From: Arabidopsis thaliana
Lineage: Eukaryota > Streptophyta > Magnoliopsida > Brassicales > Brassicaceae
DNA: 64,000 nt
NCBI RefSeq assembly: GCF_000001735.4
Contig: NC_003074.8
Span: 18,235,261-18,299,260, forward strand
Direction: 5' to 3'
A program made the position numbers and the translations under genes. The notes under the pieces are model-generated. The model worked only from the letters and a program-made list of their open reading frames with translations. It made no database searches and was not told where the DNA came from. Numbering within the stretch: the first letter of the stretch is position 1; the number at the start of each line of letters is the position of its first letter. Shown piece after piece: positions 47,064 to 58,086 of the stretch.

Positions 47064-47749
47064 CTATGGGTTCTTCTTCTTCATCCTAGGACGCGGGGCA
47101 TGTGGTCCATGTGGACGTCCAGGATAACGTCGTCCAGGTTCGTTGGGACCAGGATAGTCCATCAGATTCTCAATACTATTTTTAATCTGTATTACATCAT
47201 TTTTTTCCCACCAACAATTACTAAAATTTGATTTATTTATTTTAACAAATAAATAAATTAATTCATTTAATTTAAATCATGACATGTTATTATATAGTCT
47301 ATAAAATATGAAAATTAAACGTGTTTTATTTTATTGCTTACCTTGTCTGAGGAATATTGATCGATATGAATAGCACCAAGGTCCTCCTTAAACCCTAAGA
47401 AAACAAATAGAGAATAACAAAAGAATATGCAAAATTAATTAATAAACGGGGTATATATTTATGTATTGCGATAAAACATATAATTAAACGTTGACAAGAA
47501 AAATAATACTATTAAACTTTATGTGTGAAATCCTTAAGAACCAGACTATGACTTGGGCACCAGTACTACTTGTATGGATCATTTTTTAAATCAAACAACA
47601 ATTTTTTTATATGGCATTCAAAGTTGTTATTATTTAAACTTAATCAATATGTTCTTATTAAAATATCGATTTTATTTATTTAACTTGAGATTACCTGAAG
47701 AACACAATGAAAACATGAGCAAGAACGAGAAGAGAACCACCAACTTCAT
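47064..47749 (-). CDS. Secreted Pro-rich peptide precursor, divergent member
   Basis: Exons 47749-47695, 47394-47342 and 47186-47064 join to 231 nt, giving 76 aa. Signal peptide MKLVVLFSFLLMFSLCSS; spacer GFKEDLGAIHIDQYSSDK; exon 3 IKNSIENLM followed by DYPGPNEPGRRYPGRPHGPH and a basic tail MKKKNP. Intron phases and the HxDQYS block match the three paralogues, but the HDP step and poly-Pro tail are replaced by a Gly/Arg/Pro-rich region. This suggests either a different mature peptide or relaxed constraint. Probably the locus listed as At3g49307. Confidence 0.75.
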
Positions 47750-47799
47750 ATTTGTGGATATATAGGAGAATCAGGTTTGAATAAAATGGAATTCGAGTT

Positions 47800-49780
47800 A
47801 AACTGTTTTTTAGTAACACGTAACTAAATTGGACATATGAAATGGATTGCTTGTTTGTTGATAATTTTGGAGGATTGAATATGATATATCAAAATGAATA
47901 AAAGTTTTCTAAGGATCTTTGACAAAGAAAATATGTCATCTCATGGTGACATTGATCTCCAATTTATAGCCTAATCCTCCCTTAATGGACCAATGATTAC
48001 ATCTGTGATGTGTCAATGTGTGGTACCAATTTTACTAAAATTTAAACACGTACGTAACGTTTGATTGATTAAAAGAAAATAAAAAAGGTAACTAAAAATG
48101 TAAAAAGATAAATAAAAAATCTTTTAAAAGTTTTGATATAGAAATAATGGATTCTGTAGTTATAAGTAGCTGTTGAGGATAACAGATAATTACCATATAT
48201 ATATATAATATATCACAGTTGAATATCATTATTTTTATCTATTAATCTAAAATTTGTCACATATATCTAGTACTCTACGTTATTTGATAAGCTCACACGT
48301 CTCACTGTCTCAGAAGTTAAAAGATTGTAACAATTAATTTGGTAAAATATTAAGGCAATGTCATTATTTTAAATCGAATGATCCACATATATATTAAAAT
48401 GAGCAATTCGTTTCAACCGATTGGAAAAAAATATACTTTTGGGGGAAAAAATTATACTTTTGGGGGAAAAAATATTCGTTTCAACCAATTCGTTACCAAA
48501 TTCCACAATTAATTTGGTAAAATATTAAGGCAATGTCATTATTTAAAAAAAAATATACTTTTGGGGGGAAAAAAGATTCATTCAAATCAGTAAAAATCAA
48601 AAGATATCCATCGATATTTACTTCTTAAAGCTTTTTTTGTCCTCAATCAAACAAGATTCATTATTAAATTCCAGCATTTGTGAATCTCCTCCCACATAAT
48701 TGTGTAATCTTCTTTTTTTTTGGGTCAAATTGTATAATCTTCAAATGATCCTTCTTTAAACAAAATAAATCCACGTGTGCACACGAATTAGGTCAGCAGA
48801 AGAGTTTACATATAATTTGGATATAAAGCATGCTGAATGAAAATGGATGTTTTATGTATTGCGAAAAAGTTATTTTTTTGTTAAACAATGGACCAATTAC
48901 AAAATACACATGTATCAAGTAAAGTTTGATTGATTAAATAAAAATTAATTAAAAACTCTCAAATAAAAATATTTGAAAAAATTTCGATATAGAAGAAATG
49001 CATTGATAGTATTTAAGTAGGTAATTAGAAATTATTATTATTAATCTAAATTGTATCACTAGTTCTATTATTAACGATCGCGATCATCCGAAGGGAATAG
49101 AAAGATGTTTCAGAAAATTTATGATGGACGCTCGAGTATTTGTGATGCATCGAAGATTCTTCCAATTACTTTCCTTGCATCTATCCCAAAGATTGCCTCA
49201 AAACCCTGTACGAAAAGGTGAAGCACCGTCTCCTCCACTTAGTGCAACATTGACTCCTCTATAAATGCTCACTGGTTGATGATAATCTTTTGATATAGTA
49301 AGGTGAAGTTTCTTGTACCAAATGATAACTTTTTGATCGCATGACATCAAATTTAAGAAACGAAACATGTAGTTTAGTGATTTGTGTTCCTGTCGTTATG
49401 CCATCATCCGAATTCATACCGTTGTGTATTGCATATTCTTACAAAATTAAAACTATATAAAAACCCATCCCAAATCGATTCTTTGTCTGTTTAAGAGGAA
49501 TCCAACTGTATAAAAGCTCTACTAAAATAATGTCAAATTTCAAAATATGTAAATAAATATACATTCGAGAAAGAAATTCACAAACTGTAAACAAAATTTT
49601 TGTAAAATAATAAGACTTGATTGGTAATTGTGCGTAAAGGTAAATATAGAGTTACATACCCTATCAAACAATCAGCATCAATAACCATACATGTAAAAAG
49701 CTAAGAGCAAATCATTACCTTTCTTCATTCTGATTGTTCTTTTTCTATTTCTCAAAAAAAAAAAAAAAAAAAAATCACCA
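47800..49780. other. AT-rich intergenic with a partial tandem duplication
   Basis: About 2 kb without a recognised gene. TTAATTTGGTAAAATATTAA plus GGCAATGTCATTATTT occurs at 48334 and again at about 48509, each followed by AAAAATATACTTTTGGGG. This indicates a roughly 175-bp duplication, with an internal deletion in the second copy. The GC-richer stretch 49080-49265 looks like an old coding fragment, but I could not assign it. Confidence 0.5.
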
Positions 49781-49823
49781 AAAAATGAAATTAGGAATTT
49801 GACGAGCTTAGGAGTGGACACAA

Positions 49824-52731
49824 TCAGAGGGTAAGAGGATCAACTTCCGAGTTTCGCTCCTTCATCGGACTCCAATCTTCTGCCTCTGCAATAAACAACA
49901 GAGAGATAAGTAAGACATTACCATTTACCACAAACAAACAATGGTTTCTATTTTGCTGCTCTCTTTGAATATAAATGGCCGTAGTTTCTTCAGAGTTTTG
50001 GATTATATATGTATGTAAGACCGTAAGAGAAAAGAAAAGGAACATACTTGGCTTTTCAGAGATGACCATAAGCCGCCGTTGTAATATGGAGGCTACGAAG
50101 AGGAAGATTGAGCACATACCAAACATGATTGTGATCGGAAATGCGTCCACCTGCAGAACCATAAAACAAATTTTCCAGATTATTAGCTTTTTTCCAGATA
50201 AAGAGGATGAAGATATGAATTTTCTTACGTTGTACAAGACGATGCAGACAAAGATGTTGAGTGGAACACGGAAGAAATTCATTATGGTGCTTCGTGCTTC
50301 TTCAGGTATATACTGCGACCTCATCTTCATTATCGAAGGCCAAAATATTCCGACACAAGACTCAAAAACACAGAAACCAAGCAGCTGAATGGAGCTAGTT
50401 AACGACAATCCTTCGTCTTTCACCTTTGACGGTGTCACCAAGACCTGTGCCACACGTTAATATAGGGTCAATGTGCAAATTGTACAAACTTAAGAGTAAC
50501 AATGAAGTTTCAGACTCTTGAGACATACACTTGTTGTAATGGGAAGAAGAAGTGAAGCAGCCGAGACTAGAAAGACAATTTGCATGTAGTTTTCGACTCT
50601 GAGAGATGAGCGAGACATGAGACGAGCTGCAAGGGAGCTTCCCAACATTGAGGCTAACATGAAGGTTGCAAAGACGAAGCCATGTGGAATTTCTTCATCG
50701 TTTGGGCTAAGAGCTGGTGTCCAGAGGAAAACAAAGGTGTACATCGAGGCTTCGAATAGAGACTGAATAGCGCCCAGCAATGCAATCTTTTCATCTGAGA
50801 AATAATCATAGATTGTGTTAGAGAGATGAGGAAACATAGCTTGCAAATAAATGCAGGATGGGATGAATGGAGACAGAGTATATTGAGAAGCCTTTTGAAT
50901 CAACAGTTTTAACGCTAACTTTGAACCTGCCTGAAGCAATTGCTATGGCAGCAACTTTGAACTGAGTCAGCAAGTCTTTGCTGTCAGATGGATCTCCAAA
51001 ATTCTCAGACCATGTTCCCAATATGATCGCCATTCCAATTGCAAGAAAGCACGCAGCGGCGTCAAAGGGAGCAACAGGACCAAAGGAAAAAGTGTCAACA
51101 AGAAGATTGCCAAACAATCCCGAAAGGATAGCCACCAGACCGTTTCCAAGAAATACAGCCTTAGAGAATGTAAGTGACAGCCACTGTTGCTCAAAGTTCC
51201 TCTGCATAGTTGTTCAGAACCGAGAAAAATTCACATCAAGCTATAGCTAAACGAAATCACTAAAAGCTTATAAGTCTTTACTTTTTTCATTATCCAACCT
51301 TGTCTACAGATTGCACTTTGAAGTCCATAAATGATAGTTTATAGATACTACAGAACTTACACTCATCAAGAACTGAACGAGTTAACTGTGTAAATCATCA
51401 CGCTAATTGAGGAACATACATGGTAGGAAGGAAAACTATGTTTGTATCAAACCAGTAACAAAGTATTTAAGGGAATTTCCGCAGGAATCAAAATAAGAAA
51501 ATATAGCTCAAATACCTAGACTGACTAATATGCACATAAAAATAAGAGTAATAAATCTAAGGCTAACCTTATTGTGCTCTGCAATTAGCCAGGACTCGAA
51601 AGCAGAAAACAAGAGAGATGTAGCAATACCACCCAAGATACGGCCAACCATCAAAACTTTGTACTGTGGAGAGTGCTTGGTGATGCAACTTAGTATGTAA
51701 ACTATACAGTATGTAACACATGCCCTCTTTCGACCCCTGAATCCAACACACACAAAGATATTAGTTGCCTAAACATAGTTCTCCTCCAACAACACGGACT
51801 TAAAACATAAGAGAGAGAGCTTTCTCACTGTTTGTCAGCCAGAGATCCAACAATAGTTCCAAACAACATTGACGAACCAAAACCAGCAATGAATAGCTGA
51901 CCAATATCTCCTTTTCCAAAACCATAAGTGCTGTAAAGGTAATACACATAAGGACCCTGAAGCCAATCCCCAGCTGAAACAACATAATCATCGATACAAA
52001 CAAGTGTATCAGCATGATACGATTCATCAACGTATTCAAGAACAACATACTACCATCCTTAATTGCTTCATACTCGTAATAATAACTTGTATCATAGTCA
52101 CTGGTCCTAATTATTCCATCAATATCATCCAAATATTTGATCAATGACACATTTGATCAAACCTAGTTATGATACATGAAACAAATATGCCAGAATTAAA
52201 ATAAGGATTATCGTCAATCACTGATACCAGATATGGAAAGAGCAAAGCAAACCATCGTATTCAAATGATAAATTGCAGATTTGATATGAGCTATAACAAC
52301 AAATCCAATCAGTGGATGAAGAAAACGACGGCATAAATTGTATCTACTTCTGGATTCGATCTAGCACGTACTTAAGTGGATGACGCTAAAACAAAAAAAG
52401 AAGAAGTATCGAAATGAACTCTCGTCTCGTCCAAACACAGAATCACTTAGATCAGATCGATGACAGGTAACATCAATCAAATTGCAGGTGCCGATCAATC
52501 AATCAATCAATCACAGAGCTGATTCCGCAATAAGGAATAAGAGAGTGAAATCGAGAAGCGATAATGGCGGAGAGACGTACCCATCATAATAGAGAAAACG
52601 AGGAGGTAATTGTTCTTGAATGAATTGAAGGAAGACGAAGTGTTGATCCGATCCTTGTTCGTCTTGCTAAGCTCCAACGCTGCCACTACGGCAGCCATGA
52701 CTCCAAACACCAAGTAGTAGAAAACCTCCAT
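49824..52731 (-). CDS. Major facilitator superfamily transporter, MFSD5/MOT2-like (molybdate-anion transporter family)
   Basis: Eight exons: 52731-52581, 51973-51829, 51736-51568, 51201-50931, 50794-50529, 50444-50229, 50150-50048, 49885-49824. They total 1383 nt and give 460 aa. About 12 hydrophobic segments follow an N-terminal MEVFYYLVFGVMAAVVAALE. Family blocks seen: AGDWLQGPYVYYLYSTYGF, GSLADKQGRKRAC, GRILGGIATSLLFSAFESWL, and EEARSTIMNFFRVPLNIFV. These fit the MFS_5 family that includes human MFSD5 and algal MOT2. Substrate in plants is uncertain, so I give no symbol. Intron 4 (50930-50795) must use a GC donor to keep the frame. Likely At3g49310. Confidence 0.93.
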
Positions 52732-53120
52732 TGTTGCTTCTCTCTCACTCTCTCAGAGTACCGAGAAGAAGACGAAGAAGAAGAAAATGTCACGGAGTGG
52801 TATGCGCGATTGTACCAAACCAATTAAGGTGGAAATTATCCTCTACAACGCGGGTTCGTACACGTAAGCATTAGTCGGTGAGTTTCACTATTTCTTACAT
52901 CAATAAAAAAATTGAAGCTAAATAAGATCACATTATTTATGAATTATGTACATTCACATGGATTTTGACTCAAAAAAACTATTTTTAAAGGAAACTTTTG
53001 AATATTAAGTATTAATCAAAATCTAAATACAATGTAACTTTAGTGACCATTTAAATTCGATGTATAGGATTAGGAACCGGTCCAAACCAAAAGAAACCGA
53101 TGTTTGGTTATGCAGTGACT

Positions 53121-55369
53121 CTAAGCCATCAAAGAAGCTCTTGCCATTGCTAAGGCACCTTCATAGGTTTGGTTTGCACCAATGAAACCACTCATATGCA
53201 CAAAAACACAGCGTGGAATTGAGCTTTCCTCTGAGAGCTTCTCCTTTTCTAAACCTCTCCATGCTAATGGTAAAGCTTTACGGCTCTCAAACCTCTCTGG
53301 TGAAACCGAAACTGCTTGTATTCTCCAGTTTTCGCTTCTATCATCCTGCACCAACCACCACATACACACACTCATTGGCTTAAAGAGAAATAAAGGTTAC
53401 GACAACATAGTAAAATTGGTGCATAAACCTGGTTGTACCTGGTAAAGAACATATTTTATTGGAGGATCAATCTTCATTTCTTCCTCGAGCTCGAATATAT
53501 GGAGTTTCCACTGTCAATTGCACATAAATCTTACAACTTTGAAGACTAATCCCACCATTTCATCAATTCTAATCCCTCTAGCAAATTATAACCCCAAACC
53601 ACGACGTAGATGATATATGTAAAGGAGCTCATTTTAACTTACTGGGCATTGTTTACTGAGCTTCATAATTTCTCCACTGGAGTCTATATCATACCGTTTT
53701 GCAAGACACTCCATAACAATTGACCGAGCTGGTAACCACGATTTCGCGTGAAAATGAACACACTGTCAAAAGGTAGAAACACAGGTAGCTTTAGAATCTG
53801 CTTGGTTGTATTCTCGATTCATACTCAAATAGGCAGGCAAACATATTCTTGTACCAATCACTTCTAATGAAACAGTGCCACTTTTTTATCAGATGCAGGC
53901 AACAATTGTTATAAGAATTAATAGCATCTCATTAGGTTGATTCATTCAAAGTAGTTACCAAACAAGTTTTGGCTTAGGTACTAGCATTTTTCCTAGTTGC
54001 ACCTCATTTCCATGAAGAATCAGAACCAAATGGTTTTATGTAACAGAACGAGATATAGAAGGGGGAAAAACCTCCAAGAACTCAGAGCCAGCAAGCTCCA
54101 TTGCCCGATGAAAGGCTTCATCTTCTTTGGCACTAGACTGATCAGGTTCAATCCAGTCTAAGTTCAATCTTCCAATCCTATGCCCCAGGCTAGTATTGTT
54201 TACATATCTTGGAGGTTGGTCAGTATCATATTGATGGATACCATTGTCTAAAGCATCTACTGCCTGAAATTGTATACAACAAGACATTAGTACATTACCT
54301 TAGAAACATGTAAAAAAAACACAGTATACGAAAGTTCAAGAACTGGTCTACTATCTCTAACATCAATATTGCAATTTCTTTCTTTCTTAGCATACTCAAT
54401 TTGAAAAAAAAAATGTCAGACAGAGCCATATTTGCCAATAAAACAACAGATTCAGCAACTTGTTCCCATCAAACACTAAACTTTCGAAGGCATAGCCAAA
54501 AACTTTAGACTGTTTTGTGAGCATAGTTTGGATAGTTCACTCAATAGATACCAAAAGAATCTAGCATCTTAATAAGCAACCTTTCTAGAGCACGAAGCAC
54601 TACCTCAATGAAGTTTTTGTACACAGCTAGAAACAATCGAAACACATCAGGATGTCTCTGCTCAAGTTGAAGCTCCTTGGAAATTATTTCCAATCCATAA
54701 TGCTACAAGACAAAAAATATCAGCCCAATTCTCAAATTAAGCACCAAATCACAAGAAAGTATCATCCTTTACCTTATAGACAAGCCCAGCACTACTGAGT
54801 TTAGTATTAAACCCAAGGCCAAACACTTCACTAAATCCTTTCTGGTGATGGTCATAACGTTCACTCTGAGGATCATACACACCTCCAACATCAAGTGCCG
54901 CATCAAGCTTCTCCAAAACCTTATATAACCACATCACAAAATTACTAACTAATACAGAGTTGATGCAAAATCGCACACTCAAAACAAATTACTGCACAAA
55001 TTCATAGCTACACACACAAAAATTCAAGAATTTTACATAAAAATCAAACTAAATTAACCATTTCTCGAGAATTTCGAAAAAAAATCCAAAATTGAACCCA
55101 AAGAAGGGAACTTTGCACACAGAGAAACTCAAATACAGGGTAAATTGAACAAAGGGTACCTGATGATCTCTGGTTCGGACGATTTGAGCATCGGAGAATC
55201 TATTGGAACGACGAAGGATGAAGCAAGCTAAAGCTTCGTCGCAGTGGAATGTTCCATTATGGGTCCCAACACGTTTCGTAGAGAAACTAGCTCGGAAGTT
55301 TGAAGAACGTTTGAGAAACAGAGAACGATTCCAGATTCTGCTGCAACAGAGACCTCTTGACCCAAACAT
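53121..55369 (-). CDS. MYG1-type metal-dependent hydrolase/exonuclease (UPF0160)
   Basis: Seven exons: 55369-55160, 54919-54773, 54702-54604, 54263-54072, 53762-53643, 53510-53439, 53345-53121. They total 1065 nt and give 354 aa. The first about 30 residues (MFGSRGLCCSRIWNRSLFLK..., Arg/Ser-rich, no acid) look like a mitochondrial presequence. Then come the MYG1 signatures: GTHNGTFHCDEALACFILR, YDPQSERYDHHQKGF, AVDALDNGIHQYD, and near the C-terminus PRCVFVHMSGFIGANQT. The His/Asp clusters are DHH-like metal ligands. Human MYG1 is a 3'-5' RNA exonuclease in mitochondria and nucleolus; the plant role is inferred by homology. Likely At3g49320. The promoter carries three ACGACGCCGT motifs. Confidence 0.93.
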
Positions 55370-55440
55370 GGCTAAGAGAGAGAAGAAGAAGCTCTTCTAC
55401 AACTAAACCCTCGACGTCGCGGGTTTAAGCTTGACATTAT

Positions 55441-55524
55441 AACGCCGTCGTTTCGTCAACTTTGGGATTTGATAAAACGACGCCGTATGTGTTTTCTTTG
55501 TGAAAGACTAAAACGACGCCGTTT
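55441..55524 (-). promoter_or_regulatory. Triple AAACGACGCCGT element upstream of the MYG1-type gene
   Basis: AACGCCGTCGTTT (55441-55453, inverted), AAAACGACGCCGT (55474-55486) and AAAACGACGCCGTTT (55510-55524) lie 70-155 bp upstream of the start codon. The ACGACGCCGTTT word is a known over-represented short-range promoter element in Arabidopsis. Three copies in both orientations within 85 bp is dense. Confidence 0.6.
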
Positions 55525-55559
55525 GAATTTTACATTTTTGGAATTATTTTCTTAGGGAA

Positions 55560-56150
55560 TCTTCTAATAGAGTTGATGATCTTTGGTTGACCTACCAAAT
55601 ATGGTTGATCACCACACTGACCACAGTTTGGTTATCAATTATCAAAATTCTGTTTATATCATATTAAAGTGATTTCATGTACCAAATGTATTGTTTTAAT
55701 CGTGGGACCTTAAGTTATAATCATAGAAAACTCAGGATCAAATCCAAATGACAATACAACAATAAACCAATGGATTATCATAATTGCATAAACACTCTCA
55801 CTTCTGGATAAGTTTGTTCATAACAAATTATTAACATGACAAAATAGTACTATTAAAGTAATGCAACCCACATTACTTTGGAAAGACTTCAAACCAAAGG
55901 AATTGAGAAATGTGGTCTATAAGCAATAACATCATTGTCTTCAACCAAATCACCAAACATATTTTCATGATCATTCCTCTTCTCAAACTAATCTCGAAAC
56001 CGCGATCATTTTAAACCCGATCAATGCAGGATACTAAAAAAAAAAACAAATCTTAAAATGTCAACATCATAAGATTGATGATGAAGGTTAACTAACAACT
56101 ACGTTTTGGAACAAAGTCGATATATTCTATGAAGACAAGGACATGTAGAG
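55560..56150. other. Intergenic between the MYG1-type gene and the inhibitor gene
   Basis: AT-rich shared upstream region of two divergent genes. A TATAAATA box occurs at its right edge (56160-56167). Nothing else recognised. Confidence 0.5.
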
Positions 56151-56159
56151 ATAAAAGAG

Positions 56160-56167
56160 TATAAATA
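56160..56167 (+). promoter_or_regulatory. TATA box of the inhibitor gene
   Basis: TATAAATA lies immediately before the ATG at 56168. Transcription should begin about 30 bp further on, which rules out that ATG as translation start and favours 56228. Confidence 0.6.
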
Positions 56168-56227
56168 ATGATATTACCAATTAAGCTTTCTCTTGAACAT
56201 ATCATCAAAACAACACCTTATGAGCAA

Positions 56228-56788
56228 ATGGCTTATGTTCACCTACTCATGTCTCTTCTCATTTTCATTACCTTCAAATCTTCAATCTCTGTCGTCCCTG
56301 ATCCACCAACACAAAACCTAATCAACAGAATCTGCAAACAAACCATTGATTTCAAGTTCTGCAACCAAACAATCACATCTCAGCTAGTCAGACGACAAAC
56401 TTCAATCAAAACAATCGCGAAACTAACCGCAGCTAAAGCTTGGATCAACGCGATACAAACGCTCGATAACATCGAAGATTCTCTTCTTCCGAAAGCGAAA
56501 GATAAACGAGACAAAGCAGAGTTTGATGCTTGTAGGAAAGCTTATAAGTTGGTGGATGCTCATTTAGACAACGCGTTGAAGTATTTGTATTTACGAGATT
56601 ATAGATTCATGAGAGCGTATCAAGCTCTTGCACTTGTGAATATTTCCATGTGCAGGACTAGTTTTTTCCATCCGACGCCTATGGTTTATGCGAATTGGAA
56701 CATGAAGATGTTGACGGATATAGCGATTTATGCTGGCAAGATTCTTTCTCCTCCTCCTCCTCTTACGAAGAAGAGCAAGTCGCCATGA
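56228..56788 (+). CDS. Plant invertase/pectin methylesterase inhibitor-like protein
   Basis: Single-exon 186-aa protein if begun at 56228 (206 aa from the upstream ATG at 56168, which follows a TATA box directly and is unlikely to be transcribed). The N-terminus MAYVHLLMSLLIFITFKSSI is a signal peptide. The PMEI fold is shown by the first Cys pair in RICKQTIDFKFCNQTI, the later Cys in DACRKAYKLVDAHLDNALKYL, the ALALVNISMCRTSF helix, and length. Typical PMEI proteins form a four-helix bundle that blocks invertase or pectin methylesterase in the apoplast; which of the two cannot be told from sequence. The tail is SPPPPLTKKSKSP. Likely At3g49330. Confidence 0.88.
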   Translation: MAYVHLLMSLLIFITFKSSISVVPDPPTQNLINRICKQTIDFKFCNQTITSQLVRRQTSIKTIAKLTAAKAWINAIQTLDNIEDSLLPKAKDKRDKAEFDACRKAYKLVDAHLDNALKYLYLRDYRFMRAYQALALVNISMCRTSFFHPTPMVYANWNMKMLTDIAIYAGKILSPPPPLTKKSKSP

Positions 56789-56929
56789 AAGACGTCAATT
56801 TTGAAAGTTGGAGCTTTGTTTCTCTTTTATTCTTATTATTCAATAGAATAGTATTTTTTCTGAATTATTTCAAACAAAATTCCAAAACAATTATATACGA
56901 CAATGTTTTCTTTGTTATGTAGGGAAAAA

Positions 56930-58010
56930 TATAGGCTGAGTCATTTTTTTCTATATATACTTGTTTCTTCTCTTTGTATCATTTTTTATATATAAATAAC
57001 AAATTTTTATAAAAGAAAGACATAAATCCAAAGTCGGAGCTTCGATTCTTATCATTCAGTTTCCAATGGTATTTGTCTGATTTATTCAACCAAAATTCAA
57101 AAAATTCAATATACAATAGTTTTTGGTTTGGTCATGGTCATTTGCTTTGGAAGGAAAATATAGGTTCAGTCACTTTTTACACGTCATTTCTTTTATCATA
57201 ACTTTTGATAAATAACTATATTGACTCTTTTTTTTGACATACATGAGATGCGAGTTTTTTTCCACAAGTAAGTCAGCCATGGATTATGGCCTTTAAAATT
57301 TACAAGAGTGCAAGGTTCATTGAATTTGAATCTGGTTGAACCAAGTCTCAAAGCTCTCCAAGCCAATACTTGAGTCAAATTAAACTTCATGAAAACTTTT
57401 CCACTTCGTGTACGCAAGTAAGTTCAGGTTTGCATGGCTATCAATCAAGGATTTACGACTAGAGTAGTAGCCATGGATTGGAGAGATGCCCTTGCTGATT
57501 TTTCAGAATGGAACAATAAAGTACACAGTTTTTGAATAATGTATTAATGTTTTATCTGTTACACCAATGTAATACATGATTCCACCAACATAACTTCCAA
57601 AATACATTTATCAACAACAAATTTCAAAATATATCATGCGACTGCAAAAATTCAGGTATTGAAAAGGGTATTGTCAATCCCTCTGAACAAACACATCGAC
57701 ATATATATTCGAATAATATATGAATATATTGTTGCATTGCATGTGTGAAGAGCATGGAACGAATATCCCATCAAGAGAATTGACCTTTCTGAATGGAGTA
57801 TTATTTTGTTTCTAATTTTGGAAGCGAGCGGGAGCATGTTCTTTGGTAGGGAATTTCAAGCAATTAATCCCACCATGTGTAAATGAACTCAGACAAAAAA
57901 AAAAAAAAAAATACGAACTTAATTCAATTTATTATACCAACGTAATACATACTTCAACCAACATAAATTCCGAAATACTTTAAAATACAAATGGCTGCAA
58001 ATTTAAAGGA
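56930..58010. other. AT-rich intergenic
   Basis: 3' flanks of two convergent genes. A minus-strand 73-codon frame at 57196-57417 has slightly coding-like composition but no domain I recognise. A poly-A run of about 17 lies at 57897-57912. Confidence 0.5.
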
Positions 58011-58086
58011 CAATTATTCATATGGGTGTTGTGAAATAGTCAGAACAAAACCCATTTACATATATTCGAAGCAACTACAAAAGGAT

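Noticed and set aside
49975-50388. 137-codon plus-strand frame over the transporter
   Set aside because: Spans introns and exons of the minus-strand transporter, with no recognisable domain.
57196-57417. 73-codon minus-strand frame in the gap before the protease
   Set aside because: No domain, signal peptide, splice partners or paralogue seen; left as unexplained intergenic sequence.
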